Assembly (NCBI GenBank): GCA_015501605.1
Contig: JADNRZ010000005.1
Location: forward strand, 1,054,001-1,118,000
DNA length: 64,000 nucleotides
Source: Panaeolus papilionaceus
Lineage: Eukaryota > Basidiomycota > Agaricomycetes > Agaricales
Direction of reading: 5' to 3'
Shown here: piece by piece, positions 22,833-35,410 of the stretch
Position numbering within the stretch: position 1 is the first letter of the stretch
How the letters are laid out: every line of letters begins with the position of its first letter
Made by a program: the position numbers and the translations under genes
The notes under the pieces: model-generated
What the model was told of the DNA's origin: nothing
Databases searched by the model: none
What the model saw: only the letters and a program-made list of their open reading frames with translations

Positions 22833-25198
22833 ATGTCTAGCAACGAAATCCAAGCCGTTGTGGCATCTGAGGCTCATCCAATGACCAGTACGACCCAGTC
22901 GGCCACGTCCTCTTTGACACATGTGCACAACGAGGAATCTAAAGTGGTGGCCCCACGGCGCGAAATTTCAAGCGGGCATGGCGGGTCGGCCCTCCCTGAA
23001 GACAAGTTCGAAGAGGCCATCGAAAATATAGAAGAGGATTGGGAAAATGATCCAGAGAATCCTAGAAATTGGATACCTTCCAGGAAATGGACAGCCGTTG
23101 GTGTGGTGAGTCTTAGTGTTGAGAAGCAATCGGGAAAAGAAATTGATAAATAAAATTCTACGATCTCATTCATAGGTGTCGTTCTACACTTTCTGCTCGC
23201 CATTAGCCAGTTCTATGATGGCTCCTGGAATTCCTGAAATCGCCATGAAGTATGGTATCCGGGATCCAACTGTTATCGCTTTAACACTCAGTATCTTCCT
23301 CCTATCATTTGCATTTGGTGTCAGTATCAAATACCTCCCCCACAACCCCGCAATTCAATTGGCTTACTCACCTTGATCTGTTTTTAGCCCCTTATTTTAG
23401 CCCCTCTTTCCGAAATGTATGGCCGCACATGGGTATGGTTCTTCGTTTGGATGAGTATTCAACGTTACTAATTTTCACTGCAGGTGCTACATCTTGGTAA
23501 TCTCTTCACCATGGGGTTCAGTTTTGGATGTGCGTTCGCTCCCACTACGGGATCTCTCATCGCCTTCCGTCTCCTCTGTGCGTTAGCGGATTTGATGCTT
23601 ATTTTTCCAACAACTAATTGATATGCTTAATAGCCGGTCTCGGGGGATCTGCACCCATCGCCTGCGGAGGTGGGACAGTTGGTGATTTGTTCTCTGAACG
23701 CGATCGTGCTTCGGCAATGGCTCTTTTTATCTTGGGACCTTTGGTTGGTATGTTGGCTTCTTCGGTGTACATATATACAGCTTTCTAAAGATTTGTGTCA
23801 AGGACCTGTCGTGGGGCCAATTGCTGGAGGGTTTATCACTCAAAAGGTTGGAATCAAATATGTGTTTATCGTCATTGGAGGCAAGTATATTCGTTCACTT
23901 GTAAACACACATTTGCTTATCTGTGTTTTATAGCCCTTTGCGGTGTTGCAGCATGCATTGGCATCCCTGTGCTACGCGAAACTTATGCACCGGTTATTCG
24001 TATGCGCCGCGCCGCGAAGTCTGGTGATCTCGAGACAGCAAAGAAGGCACATCCCCATCTCCTTCAGGAGCACGGAAGTAAACTCCACGTTCTCTGGGTC
24101 AACCTCGCTCGCCCCACCACGATTTTGATGAACAGTCCCATCGCTTTCATCCTCAGCTTGTACACCGCCTTGTGAGTCTTTCGTTGGGCTTTCTCATAAA
24201 TCCAGTTTCCCATTGCCTTCCCAGTATATATGGCATTTTCTACCTCATGTTTGCCACGTTTGCGCGTATGTTTGCTTTTGCACTTGATTTTGAATCGTAT
24301 TTCTAACATATAGACAGAATTCTTCGCCACTACCTACGGCTTTAAGGCTGGTGTTGGCGGTCTGGCATACCTTGGACTTGGCATTGGTTTTGCTACTGCC
24401 ACGGTAGTCGGCGCTAAAAGCGCTGATCAGATCTATAAGCATGTAAGTGGTTAGGGTATCTTCTTTCTCCTTCGAGTTCTTACACCCATTTGTGGGACAG
24501 CTCGCGAACAAGAACGGAGGTATTGCTAAGCCCGAAATGCGAATTCCAGCACTCTTCTTTGGTTCCTTCTTCGTCCCAGTTGGAATCTTGTAAGTTTGCC
24601 ATTGTACATCCAGGGTGACAATACCTGACTTCATCAACCTATGTAGCTGGTATGGCTGGTCGGCGCACGCCAAACTGCATTGGATTATGCCCATTATTGG
24701 CTCAGGAATCTTCGCTTTCGGAATGATGACCACATTGTACGTGCCATTTATAATTAACTCCTTCCGAAAGATCTCCGTTCTGAATGGATCTACAGCTTGC
24801 CAGTGCAATTATACCTCGTCGATTCATTTGCATATGCCGCTAGCGCTACATCCGCCAATGCAGTACGTCCTACATTATTACGCTCTCGTCACCAGACTTC
24901 ATTGATCAACCTATTGTTGTAACAGTTGTTCCGCTCGCTGCTTGGATTCGCCTTCCCTTTGTTCGGTCAGCAGATGTTCGATAAACTCGGTCTTGGTCCT
25001 GGTAACTCGGTGCGTTTGGGATTTTATTCGATAGGCTTCATAATCTGACCATGGTCGTCGTTTCACCGACAGCTTCTAGCCGGTCTTGCCATCCTCCTAG
25101 GCATTCCATTTCCCGTGTGGCTCTATTTCAATGGCGAACGCCTTCGGGCCTCGAATGCCCTGACCAGAGACTCGACCATCCCCAAACAACTCAAGTAA
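22833..25198 (+). CDS. MFS drug:H+ antiporter (DHA1-type) transporter
   Basis: Intron-rich gene with about a dozen exons. A cytosolic Ser/Thr-rich N terminus leads to the DHA1 hallmark WENDPENPRNWIPSRKW. Membrane helices follow: VSFYTFCSPLASSMMAPGIP, IALTLSIFLLSFAFG, motif-A-like LAPLSEMYGRTW, FTMGFSFGCAFAP. Then GGGTVGDLFSERDRASAMAL and the motif-C-like GPVVGPIAGGFITQKVG. The long middle loop reads VLRETYAPVIRMRRAAKSGD. The second half is split by many small exons (FTTYGFKAGVGGLAYLGLG, RIPALFFGSFFVPVGIF, WYGWSAHAKLHWIMPIIG) and ends GIPFPVWLYFNGERLR..PKQLK. It probably exports small toxic compounds or metabolites across the plasma membrane; the substrate is unknown. Several exon boundaries were not resolved. 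Confidence 0.9.
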
Positions 25199-25941
25199 TC
25201 AGGTACCCCTCTGGAACCTTTAGTTTTCCTCGGGCAGGTGACTTCAATCAGCAATCTTGGTTACATTTGTCTTTAAAATGACATTTACAAATAATCCGTT
25301 ACGCATAGACTCGTATTTATACCATAGGTGTAGTTTAATCTGTTTCTTGGACACATGTTTTGGGGGCTTCTGTATCTGTATGTAATTTTTTCCCCTGGAT
25401 CAATAATGTCAGGTGGAAAATCCATTTCTCCAAATTCTGGTGCTATTTCTCAGACATGGAGTGGACCTCGGCGTATCATCTACCTATCGACTTTCTACTT
25501 CGCGAGTTTAGCCCAGATTCCATTCACATCTTGCCACATTGTCCGCCCACCTCGGAGCCCCACACTAGGAATGTCAAAAACTTGTCAGGACAGAATTAAA
25601 TTAAGACTTGGCCATGGACTTGGCAACCAACATTCTGTCAAAGTGATCAAAATCTCATCTTTGCTCAATCTTCTAACATTAGTTGAAATCAGACGATGAT
25701 AGCAGCCAGAGCGCTCATAAGTTCAATTCTAAGGTCGTAAAAAGTGGAAACAAGTTCCATATAATGCGTTGTAGGATATATCACTACATCGGTTGAACTG
25801 TCGTGTGTATATGAAGGATAGCAAAACGAATAGAATAACAGGCACGGTATATGGTCCGTGAGAGACTTTATCATCGGTCTACAAGGGATGGTGGGGGTAT
25901 CGGTGGGACAGACGAAAGTACAAAAGCGTGCATTGAGCAGC
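25199..25941. other. Convergent 3' spacer
   Basis: 743 bp between the 3' ends of the MFS and BRI3-like genes. I see nothing beyond likely 3' UTRs. Confidence 0.45.
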
Positions 25942-26499
25942 TCATGACTTGCCAAGGAGGATACCGCAGCGTCCGCAGCGTTCTTCTGTGTCCGTGCTGG
26001 ATAAAAAAAAGACAAATTAGCTTTAGATAATTTTAAGACGAGAAAATTCCGCGTGATACTCACAAAAGACAGATCAAACCGCAGGGGAAGCACATCTGTG
26101 TTTAAGTAACGCGATTAGCTACCAAATTCATGGCAGAAAGAAATGTCAAGAACACATACCACAGCCATGATGATACCGAACATTCCATACTTGGTGACTC
26201 GCTCATGCTGGCCTTGGGCACATAGAGCGAACACTGAAAATAGATGGCAGGGTGGTCAGATTCGAATGCAGAAAGGAACGGAATCGCAAGCACGCACGTT
26301 GGTTAGCATAGTTTTGACCAGTGGCCATGGCCATAGCTGGGTTGTATGGCATCTGGCCTGGCATGCCTTGGACGGGGTAGCCACCCTGGGGAGGAACACC
26401 TTGAGGAACAAACTGTTGCTGAGGTGGGACACCCTGGGGGTATGGGGGAGCAGCCGCTGCCTGAGGTGCTTGCATGTTGTAGCCTGCCTTGTCGGACAT
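25942..26499 (-). CDS. BRI3-like small membrane protein with Pro/Gln-rich N terminus
   Basis: Four exons give about 120 aa. The N-terminal half is Pro/Gln/Gly-rich (PPQQQFVPQGVPPQGGYPVQ). The C-terminal half reads CAQGQHERVTKYGMFGIIMA, MCFPCGLICLF and a closing ERCGRCGILLGKS. A cysteine-containing lead-in, a hydrophobic stretch starting HERV-type, and a CxxC close resemble brain protein I3 (PF10164) and, more loosely, LITAF domains. Such proteins sit at lysosomal or endosomal membranes, and fungal members are uncharacterised. The exon ends here use GTGCGT, GTATGT and GTGAGT donors. A TATA-like box lies about 96 nt upstream. It shares a 1-kb divergent spacer with RMD1. Confidence 0.75.
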
Positions 26500-27508
26500 A
26501 GTGATGTGTTTGGGCTGGACAAAAAGTAGAAGCGACCTGAGGAAGGTGGGGGTGAAAAGAGAGGCTTTGGTTTACCAGTTCGGGGGATGGTCCATTATAT
26601 AGGACCCAGGGACAAAAATCCAATTGAGTCAGGATATCAAGGCGGGACACATGTTGGATAGATGGGGCTATGCAAATCAATACTTATCCCTTTTTCGTGG
26701 TCAGCGGAGAACTGCCGCAGCACCCCTGAAGGCCGGCAAGAAGGACTCCAGATCAACAAACTCGATCATCTAGTATAGCAAGTTCCCTTGGTTGCTGCTG
26801 TCTGTACAGGTTCAGAAACATGCAGAAATACTGATATAGGCAGATGACTGCTGGTGGTAAAACTCAATGGTTGCACTCACCATAGATCTCGGTATCTTAC
26901 ATATGCGACTTTCGGAAAGCATGCCCATATCCTGCATCAGGGTCCATGATAGCGTGCGGACAGCCTGTTCGCAGAATAATTCAGTACATAATGCTCTGCG
27001 GTCAATTCAGTTGTCAGCGAAAAAGCGGTGCCTCGAGGCGCTCAGCCTCTAGGTACCACTGGCATTTCCATTGTGATTTTTGAATCTTACTTTGGGGTCC
27101 AAATGATAATGGACACAACTTTAAGTACTTGAAACGTGTCCATTATCCGGTTCTCCCAAGCCGCTGTGGGGTTAAAATGGACAATTCCAACAGGATTCAT
27201 AACCTGTTGTATGTAAGGGTGGTCAGCAGCGTGTATTCTATAAAATTCTCAAGTGGAGCTACATCGGTAGAGCTAAGATTACTATCAAAAACAGGATGAA
27301 GAAACAATGATATTGACCATCGGGAGCGAAGGAACTAGCAGTTAGGATGGCGTTTCGGTGTGAACTCAGAGGTGAAAAAGGAAGAGATAAGGACGGTAAA
27401 CAAGATAAGATAAATCTGAATCAGCATCATTTCCTTTTTTGATTTACCTTGGAGTCGAACGAAATGAGCGCTTGAGACCGAACTTTGAACATCATTTGAA
27501 CGGTCGAC
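26500..27508. promoter_or_regulatory. Divergent spacer between BRI3-like gene and RMD1
   Basis: 1.0 kb containing both promoters. Apart from the TATA-like box at 26595 I see no element; open frames are short and random. Confidence 0.4.
26595..26601 (-). promoter_or_regulatory. TATA-like box of the BRI3-like gene
   Basis: TATATAA on the minus strand, about 96 nt upstream of the ATG at 26499. Confidence 0.45.
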
Positions 27509-29548
27509 ATGTCACAACGACCTTCCCCAACCACGCGTCTATCTACAACACCAAATTTAACGGGAAGACGAAAACCTATCTCGAGACTTGCGTCTTTGGG
27601 AGTTCCAGGCAGCAGACGACCCCCTTACAATGGTGCTTCACGTCGTGCATCCGTCACTGGCCTGACGTCAGGTCCCAAGTCGGAACGTACCTCGAAAACT
27701 GCACATAGGCTCGTTGTTCTTCCATCTGGACCTCAAACAAAACCTTTACTACCGGACCTAGACAATGACTTAACCCTAGGTTTCGAGGTGGATGGGGGTG
27801 TAACGGAATACAAGAGTGCTGCAGAACGAATGACCAAGGAACAGAGGAAGCTCGCAGGTTTCAAAAGGATTACAGCTTATTGCGTGGCAGAATCATTTAA
27901 AATGAAGCTTCTGGCAACATTCCTGAAGAGAGAGCATAACGTTTTTCCAAGAGCGTTTGATGAAGCTCTCTACGTCGCAAGTACATTGACTGTCAATTTC
28001 ATACTTGTTAATCATCTTCATTCAGATGTATCATCTGCCGTTACTGCCTGGATATGGACCCAATGCAAACGTTCGCTCCTCAGCACCCGCTAAAACAAAA
28101 ACAGGGGTCTCTGTGATGGCTCATCTTAGCGAAGCTGAAGAGAATGGATACCAAGGGACGTACTTCACGACTGAACGGTCTCGCTCTCCAACATCGTTAC
28201 GAGAGGGTTATATTTCAACCGGCTCGCCTGTGGACACTATTAAACAGTATAACCAATATCACCACCAAACAGAGGAGGAAGCGGACCTCGGAACTATGAC
28301 AGAACCAGAACCAGAGACCCCCGCCTCTGAGGTTATCCTACCCACAGTTCCTGACACTCCAGATATCGATCCAGGAGCTGAGACGGACCCAGGGATATAT
28401 AAAACTTGGGAGCCCATAGTGGAAACTCCAGACGTAGAAACTGCTCCCCGCGTATCAAAAGAGGATGAAGTCGGAGAAGTGGTCTTCTTCGAGTATGGAG
28501 TGGTAGTGTTTTTCGGACTGGATGAGCGGCAAGAGAAGGACATCCTGGAGGACGTGGCCCATGCTGGGGTCATGAAGAGAAGTATTAAAGAGGAAGACTG
28601 GGAGATAGAGGAATGTCATTTCGCGGTATGTCTTGCCTCTATGTGACTGGTTCTTACGCTGACCTTGTTTTAACATGCTAGCATGATAGAAACATCACGT
28701 ATCCTCGTATTTATAATGATTTCTTCAGTAAGTATGCCTCTCTTTGGGTCTGCGAAAGTGCTCACCAGATCCCAACAGCCCTTAAATCACGCTCCCACCT
28801 TCTGAAACTCTCAATTGCACACGCTCTCGCCCAATCCACTCTCCTCGCGCGTTACGAAACAAATGCGCAACACGTTCTCTCGTCTCCCCTTACTTTGTCA
28901 ATTCCAAAGCAACTAGCAGAGTCAGGAGGCCTTCGACTTCGTCGTCACGAGGCGCTGAAAATTACAGGACGCCTTTTCAAACTTCGCCGTGACGTCAATC
29001 TGGTGTCAAACGTTTTGGATGTGCCTGAGCTATTTTGGAGTGAAGCCAGTTTGAAGGATTTATATGATGCCGTCCGGGAATACATGGAAATCAAACCCCG
29101 GGTTCAAGTTCTCAATGACAAGCTGGGAGTTGCCAGTGATTTCGTACGTAGTTTTCCTTATATATTGCCTGCCAATCAGGAGTGTTGACCTTCCTTTCTA
29201 GCTTGATGCTATCCATGATCACTTGAATAACTCGGCCATGGAACGCATCACATTTATCATCATTTGGTTAGTTGACTCACATATCACGATTTCCGTTCCC
29301 CGTTTATTGATGACATCCCCTCAGGCTAATTCTTGTCGCTTGTATTGTCGAATTGGTACGGTTATCACATCTTCTCCGGGCGTCTAGTCCTTGACTGACG
29401 TCTTTCATCCCTCTAGGGCGAAGTAATCGCACGACTTGTCTTCCATTCGGGGACATCGGAAAGAGTAGCTACAGCTGCTGCTAAACTCGCTCCCATTTCT
29501 CGAGAGGACGCCCTTCGGACACTTGAACGCATGATGGTTCAATCGTAG
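27509..29548 (+). CDS. RMD1: RMD1/Sif2-like DUF155 protein
   Basis: Seven or so exons. The N terminus is basic and Ser/Pro-rich (about 1-65). The DUF155 (PF02582) core follows: RITAYCVAESFKMKLLATFL, FPRAFDEALYVMYHLPLLPG, then EVGEVVFFEYGVVVFFGLDE. After it come RNITYPRIYNDFF, LKLSIAHALAQSTLLARYE, GRLFKLRRDVNLVSNVLDVP and FWSEASLKDLYDAVREYMEI. It ends with DHLNNSAMERITFIIIWLIL, a single C-terminal membrane helix (LVACIVEL). RMND1/RMD1 family proteins are membrane proteins linked to mitochondrial translation in animals and to meiotic division or vacuole and microtubule functions in yeasts. The exon joining LYV to MYHL crosses an intron near 27987-28026. Stop TAG at 29546-29548. Confidence 0.92.
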
Positions 29549-29753
29549 TTGTTCTGGAGCCCTCAAATTTTATCTGAGACGTCTTACAATTTACCTCTCC
29601 AAGTGTATTATTAGACCTATCCGTCTGTCTAGACTTGCTCTCTTTTGCTTGTGTTCGTAATGCATTTCCTTTATCTTCATAACAACGCTGATCTTACAAA
29701 TTACACCTTTTTTACATTCAGAATTTACAATTACATACATACAACAAATATTC

Positions 29754-30190
29754 CTACTTGAAACACTCGCCGTTCTCGTATCCCAAGACTTTGACCTTGT
29801 TCTTCCCTTTTGTGCAAGACCACACACCATCTTGGTAGCAGAGATACGCATTCCCTGCCCTCTTCTGGTAGCAGTTGTGGGAACTTCCCTTCCCGACTGA
29901 TTGCTGAGGGTTACATCTAAATGAAAATCAACTTTCCGATGAGCAAGGGAGGGAGAAAGTTCGGAGAGGACATAGATCGCGTCTCACCCTTGCGCCTTCA
30001 GCGTTGTTTGTTCCGCTGGTGAAAGATCTTTGGCTTTCTTTGGGTTTGAGCAGTGTCTTCCTCCTCGACCGAAGAGCATGTCTTCGAGCATCTCCAGCTC
30101 AGAACGTCGGGTATAGGGCAAAGGACCAGCAGCTAAGGTGGTGGTGGCCAACACAGATGTGATGACGAGGAACAGTTTGACGAGTTGCAT
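29754..30190 (-). CDS. Small secreted cysteine-containing protein
   Basis: Two exons give about 125 aa; the intron lies near 29917-29989 (donor GTGAGA, acceptor CATTTAG). A clear signal peptide opens the protein (MQLVKLFLVITSVLATTTLAAG). The mature part has a basic, charged segment (RRSELEMLEDMLFGRGGRH). A Cys-rich C-terminal half follows (CNPQQ, HNCYQK, YLCYQDGVWSCTKGK, NGECFK). Six or seven cysteines could form three disulfides. The QDGVWSCTKG stretch resembles short secreted fungal proteins, but I recognise no named family. A TATAAAAA box sits only about 30 nt upstream of the ATG (30219-30226). Confidence 0.7.
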
Positions 30191-30993
30191 TGTGTGGCGA
30201 TGGGTTAATTGAGTTTTATTTTTATACAGGTTCTCGTTTGTTGAAGAGCTATCGATCAACGATCTCTTTGGGTGGTGCGCAAACGTGTGTTAGTGAGTGG
30301 AGCTGGTATGCAAGCCTACCAGAGGCTTCTAGGAAGGGCAGTGAAACTGGGGAGATACCAGGTGTCAAGTAACCACCCCAAATCACGACGCTTTTCAGAT
30401 GGTTTGGGAGAGATGATTACCTTGCGCTTTCTATCATGGGCGGTGATGAGACAGAACATCTGACAAGGTATAACTGTATTTTGATGACTATCACACTACG
30501 ATTTTGGGTGAGACTCCAAGGACCCCACATGCTTACTGGCCAGTAGGCGGATATAGATCTACCTAGGTTCTATGGTTCGCAGATTCACGTCAAGCAGTGT
30601 TATTTGTGTCGCCATTCAATGATTGAATCGCGGTATCGGAGACTTACTTCATCTGTGATGGTCGCACATTCAATCAGCCATCGCTTTTTTAGACTTTTGT
30701 GCCAATCCTTGAAACTGATCCCTTCTGTTGGTATCACAGCCCCTTCGCGGCGACGCTAGTGGAGTTGCTATAATTCGGATGCTGGCAGATCTAGCCTATT
30801 ATTGCGAAAAATCGTTGGGGGCAGATTGAGACTGCTCCTTTTGACTTCGGGGGAGCTTGTTGATACTTTGGGGGACATGGGGCAGATATACATGCCGCCT
30901 GTCGAGAAAATGCACCTCTGACAAGACTTCTGGTATGGTAATATATATATATATATAATAGATATTACTTTTATTTTATTAAAGCTGCTCGTA
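30191..30993. other. Intergenic region
   Basis: About 0.8 kb between two minus-strand genes. It contains the promoter of the small secreted protein and an AT-dinucleotide run. Nothing else supportable. Confidence 0.45.
30941..30957. repeat. (AT)n microsatellite
   Basis: Seventeen uninterrupted alternating A/T bases just past the F-box gene's stop codon, likely in its 3' UTR. Confidence 0.9.
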
Positions 30994-32757
30994 TCAATCC
31001 TCTTGAAAGGTCTTGAAGCGAATGCGATTATCGCTTGCAGAGCGCGAAGCTTCATAAAACCTCCGTTGGTTGAACGTATTCGCCGTTCCCATAATGTGCA
31101 ACGTTGGAAAACTTTTAGAAGTTTCTGGAGCGACGTACTGGCCAATACTAGTGTTCAATAAGTTGGCAAAATTCCGGAAGAAGATAGCTGAATGATGCCC
31201 GGCGAATGCCCCAAAATAAACAGACGTTGACGCCGCCAGAGGCTTCAAGGTAATCCTTTGAATAACTGGGCAGTGATTGAAGATGACATTGAGAAGAAGA
31301 TGCTGGTAAGGGTAGACCGTTAGGCCAATTAGTGTCTATTAGACCGGTATGACCTGGAACACACACCAACTCGTTTGCTTCTAGAGCAACCTCAGAATGG
31401 GAGACAACTATCGGTACTTGTCCTTGGCTGATTCCAATGCACAGCACCTTCAAATTGGAACAGCGAGCCAATGTGCTACGGTACTCTTTACGAAAACACC
31501 AGAAATTACTGTACGTTTGGCGTACATCCAGTTCCTCAAGGATCGAGCAGTGTGGTATCAAGGCCTCTTGAAAGAAAATAGCTGCGGTGGTGTTGTATTG
31601 GTCAACCTCACCAGGAATGTTGCGGCGATTGTCGTGAAACTTCAGACATTTAAGACCGGAATACGATTTGAGATAGTTGACCAATCCCCTTGGGCACTTA
31701 TCAACAACAATGCGCTCCAGATGAACGGCAGCTTCCTGCAAAGTGATCCAGAATCTTTCAAGCTGCACCTCTTTTTCGGGATCGGCGGCGTGGTTCCAGA
31801 CACTCCTCTCAGTCCACAAATAAAGGGAAGTCAAAGTCCCTATGTGCGGAAGAGTGATTCGAGGCTCGATATAAGGACGGCAATTGTAGAGCGAAAGGTG
31901 GGAGAGGGATAGGGGGGGATTCCCAGTCAATGGGTAGGCAGACAAAAGCCGGTGCAAGTCGAAAGGCTCATCGGGTGTTTGTACTTCCACTTCTAGAGTA
32001 TGCAAACGGGGCGATTGAGCGATGGCCTGTGCAACTCCGTCTACAATGTTGGCGGGTACCGTTTGATTACAGAAATACTTGATAGATGCTAGGTCGTGAA
32101 AGGAGTTGATTACCGAAACTTTAAATTCGGAGACGTTGATGTCGAGGCTCGTAAGGCTAGGATACTTTGAGACGACGTCGGCTACAACTTGGTGGGCGGC
32201 CATCGGGTCATGCACTCGGGGAAACCATCTGTAAGTAGCCTCAGATCAGCTGCATATTCACTGGTATGCGATGGCAAGCTTGCGCCGGTCACTTCTGGGA
32301 CGCACCTGAGTGTGTGGACCTGTTCTAAAGTTTGTAAAGCGGGTTTCAGTGCTCGAGTTATGCGTTCCTCAATAGCAGTTTTATCAACGGGTTTAAACCG
32401 AGATGACCCCCCGGCATTCATGTATTTCGAGTTATTGGCAAGAGATAAAGACCATATGTCGAGGATTCTGATAAGGTGAGTAGGCACCTTTGACTGACCA
32501 CAGGCTAGTAAATTCAGCTGGTCCAAGTAGTCATCGACGTCCAATATATCGATTTTGACGGATCTTAGCACCTTGGCTGCGAAAACACTGGCCAGTGCTT
32601 TGCAAGTCAATCGAACCTGCTTACAGCTACCAACCTCGAGCTGTAGAATGCATCTTTACATAAGTGGGGTCCCGCACAGTTAGTAGTGTGATTCCAGGCA
32701 TACATGGTTTGCGATGCTTAGGAGCAGTTCCTTTGGTAATAACGGAAGATGGGACAT
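30994..32757 (-). CDS. F-box protein with leucine-rich C-terminal region
   Basis: The start at 32757 gives MSHLPLLPKELLLSIANH. After an intron this joins LEVGSCKQVRLTCKALASVF, a typical fungal F-box. A long region of hydrophobic, LRR-like segments follows: YPSLTSLDINVSEFKVSV, SPRLHTLEVEVQ, LSHLSLYNC, GLKCLKFHDN, LEELDVRQTY, NLKVLCIGISQGQ. Read straight on, the frame stops at 31148. A better coding-like tail lies in another frame (LIGLTVYPYQHLLLNVIFNH, CPVIQRITLKPL, HHSAIFFRNFANLLN) and ends at 30994. An intron from about 31412 to 31338 would join them in phase. F-box proteins are substrate adaptors of SCF ubiquitin ligases, and the target is unknown. Such genes are expanded in Agaricomycetes. 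Confidence 0.7.
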
Positions 32758-32951
32758 GGTTTGTGACAAGAAGCAAACCGTGAGAGGCAAGCAAGCCTCC
32801 GACAAGGACCATATGATTGATGATCTGTAGTGAAAATTAATCGCAACAAGTTGAGTCTATGATAGTGGGAAACACTATTTCGATTCCGTGTACTGAACAT
32901 GTATGGGTTGATATATCAACGCTACTAAATAAACTAAAATATGAAGAAACA

Positions 32952-35410
32952 TTATTTTCCTTCGAATAACCACCCTGGTGTCAATACTGGGGATATGCTA
33001 GGCGAAATCAGACCGGGATCGTCGAATCGTTGTAACAAATGGTGCTCACTTCGCAGTTTGGCCGAAACACGGAATCCTTCGCACATGTTTTCATGCTCCC
33101 TCAGAAATGCTACCCGCTCCCCCTCTAAATCACACACCAGCATTCGACGTCCCAATTCTGTTGAACGAACAGCTTTGAAGCATTTCAACTTCTACGACAA
33201 CAATGCTGGAAATCGTGAAACGCACCATGGTGCTGTGGTATATAACATAAAAGCACCGACTCAGACTCGGGTGTTACATCTCCGAAGACCCAATGAACAG
33301 AAGGGAACTGCTCGTCGATGATAGAAAACCAGATATTCAACGTGTTACGAATAGCATCCTGAAGGTCGTTAAGGTGTGAATATCGGTTCATGACTTTGTC
33401 AGACGTGTTTTGAAGCCGCAGCTGCAACGCCGCTAGGACTTCATCGATTCTCGTTACCTAAAACCTTACGGTCAGCATTTGCAAGGCTAGCAGGTCACGA
33501 CTGAAACTAACACTAATGTCAGTGACGTTGATAGCATCTCTGCATTTGTCAAGCTGAGAAATAATTTCCTTGGTTTGCTGCTTTGAAATGTGGTGCTTAT
33601 AAATGAACGCATCAGCGATAGGAAGACCAGGTTTGCCAGTGTTAGCCACAGGTGTAATGAGATCACGAAGAACATCCAGAGGGGATGGTGGCGTATTGGA
33701 GGAAGAGTCTCGATAGCTGTCGGCCGAGCCGGATCTACTGCTGGCAATAGACGGAGTTCTGGTCTCAATGGACTCCGACGGTTCGCTTTTATTCCACCAT
33801 TCCTCGAGTCTTTGGTGACATCGCATCAGGCGGGCTTCCGAGGAATGATTATATTCGTCATAAAGTGTCAGGGCCTTGAGAAACTTAAACGCTTTGTGTG
33901 TTCCTTCTGGTTCCCTTTCGCACCGAATAGCAGCAATACGATTCAAGGCTGCGATCTGGTCGGAAGAAGGAAGAGTCTGAACCACAAATTCAAGGCATTC
34001 CAAGGCGGGGACAATAAGTTCGTTGGATTCGATCTTCTCAAGACGTTGTAGCACTTCAACAGGGAGCAGTGATGTTTCCAGCGTTTGGAGACATGGTGCC
34101 GTTTCGAGAATAGATAGAAATATCTGGGGATCTTCATCGATGAACAAGGCCGCGCCAAAGGCGGGAAGGTGGATTTTCTTGAGCGGGAACGGTGTCTGCT
34201 TGGCGGCCGACGCCGACCTTTTGAGGAGTGAGAGTGTTGTCGTCAAAATCTGCTGGTGATCTCCACAGATGACAATCTCTTCCAAAGCGGGGAGTACGAT
34301 ATGGCTAAGTGCTCCGGGGTGGGCGAGAGCCGCATCAAAGCGAAAAGAAAATTCCTTCAGGCTCGGTAAGGTCACTGTACTCTCAAGAGGCGACAAACTT
34401 GTGCCCTGTAGAATGAGAGTTTGTAGAGTAGACACGGAGGACAAGGCATGCCCAATCCCGCCAACCATGGGATCCAGCAGAGCCTCGTAATGAGTTAGCT
34501 GAGCTGAAGTAGGTAGACGTAATTCACGGAAATGGCCTTTTAGAAAGACATCCCGTAGATTCGGTGCCACGGAGAAAATATCCAGATCGAGTTCAGATGG
34601 TGACCATGGTAGAAAGAGGGAAAGGCGACGGAGTTGAGCAAGGCGCCCTTTTATACTGTTGAACACTGCTAGAATTGTCATGTTTGCGCAAATCACGACT
34701 GAGCCCCATCTTTCCGCATGGAGACTAACGAGCTCCAATATTAGACGTTGATTTCCAGACAGCTGTTGGGTCTCTGCATATATGAAGAAATGAAGGGGAA
34801 GGTCCTTCGAGTGTTGAACCATAAAATTCAATTGTTGGCGTTGGCGTTGGCAGTCTCCGGATGAATTGAAGCGCTGCAGGTGCAAGCGGGGCAGATAGTT
34901 CCAAAGTTCTGGGGTGGACAACGCGACGTGTCTCCAGGTGCGACACACTTGGGAAAGCGTCCAAGGCCGCGACAATTGATCTGGAGGAATGTACTGCTGT
35001 GGAAAAACAGCATTTGGTGTTGGGAGATCCAAAGTAAAAATAAGCTGGAGAATTTCTCGTGGGACACGACGGATAATGGAAAGTACAGACTTCAGCATCA
35101 TGATGCCGTTTTCGAGTCGAACGACCTTGAACGATGAAGTGCGATGGGTGGTGCCAGGGTCACTTTCCTGACGGACCAGCAAACTTTGGGTGGTCTTCAG
35201 TGCCTCCTTGAGTGAGTTCAGATCATGATCCTCGGGTGGATCGTTGGCTATAAAAAGATGCGCGAATGTCGCTTCCTTCAAACTGTATGGGATGGGTAAA
35301 TCTTGCAGATGCAGCTTTCGAGGTGCGACCACATCTTGGGCTGATGATAAGATGCTTTTGGTTTTTCGCCGAGCAGATTTACCATATGTGCCGGCAGCTT
35401 CTTTCAGCAT
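32952..35410 (-). CDS. F-box-like protein of the large agaricomycete family
   Basis: A 640-codon main exon (33470-35410) begins MLKEAAGTYGKSARRK. It contains the hallmark RRVPREILQLIFTLDLP, then PWTLSQVCRTWRHVALSTPE, followed by LRR-like repeats (LRRLSLFLPW, LRDVFLKGHF, TLQTLILQGTS, LPALEEIVICGD, LQTLETSLLPVEVL). A Ser-rich linker and a helical C-terminal stretch (QQTKEIISQLDKCRDAINVT) come after. An intron just after NVTDIS leads to a coding-like segment (TRIDEVLAALQLRLQNTSDK, WFSIIDEQFPSVHW). A possible last exon ends at 32952 (VCDLEGERVAFLREHENM). The C-terminal exons are tentative; the minimum gene is 33458-35410. Likely an SCF adaptor; it sits next to another F-box gene. Confidence 0.75.

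Noticed and set aside
31148..31330. Direct stop at 31148 as the end of the F-box protein
   Set aside because: The other frame has a better coding character and a phase-compatible intron joins it; kept as an alternative.
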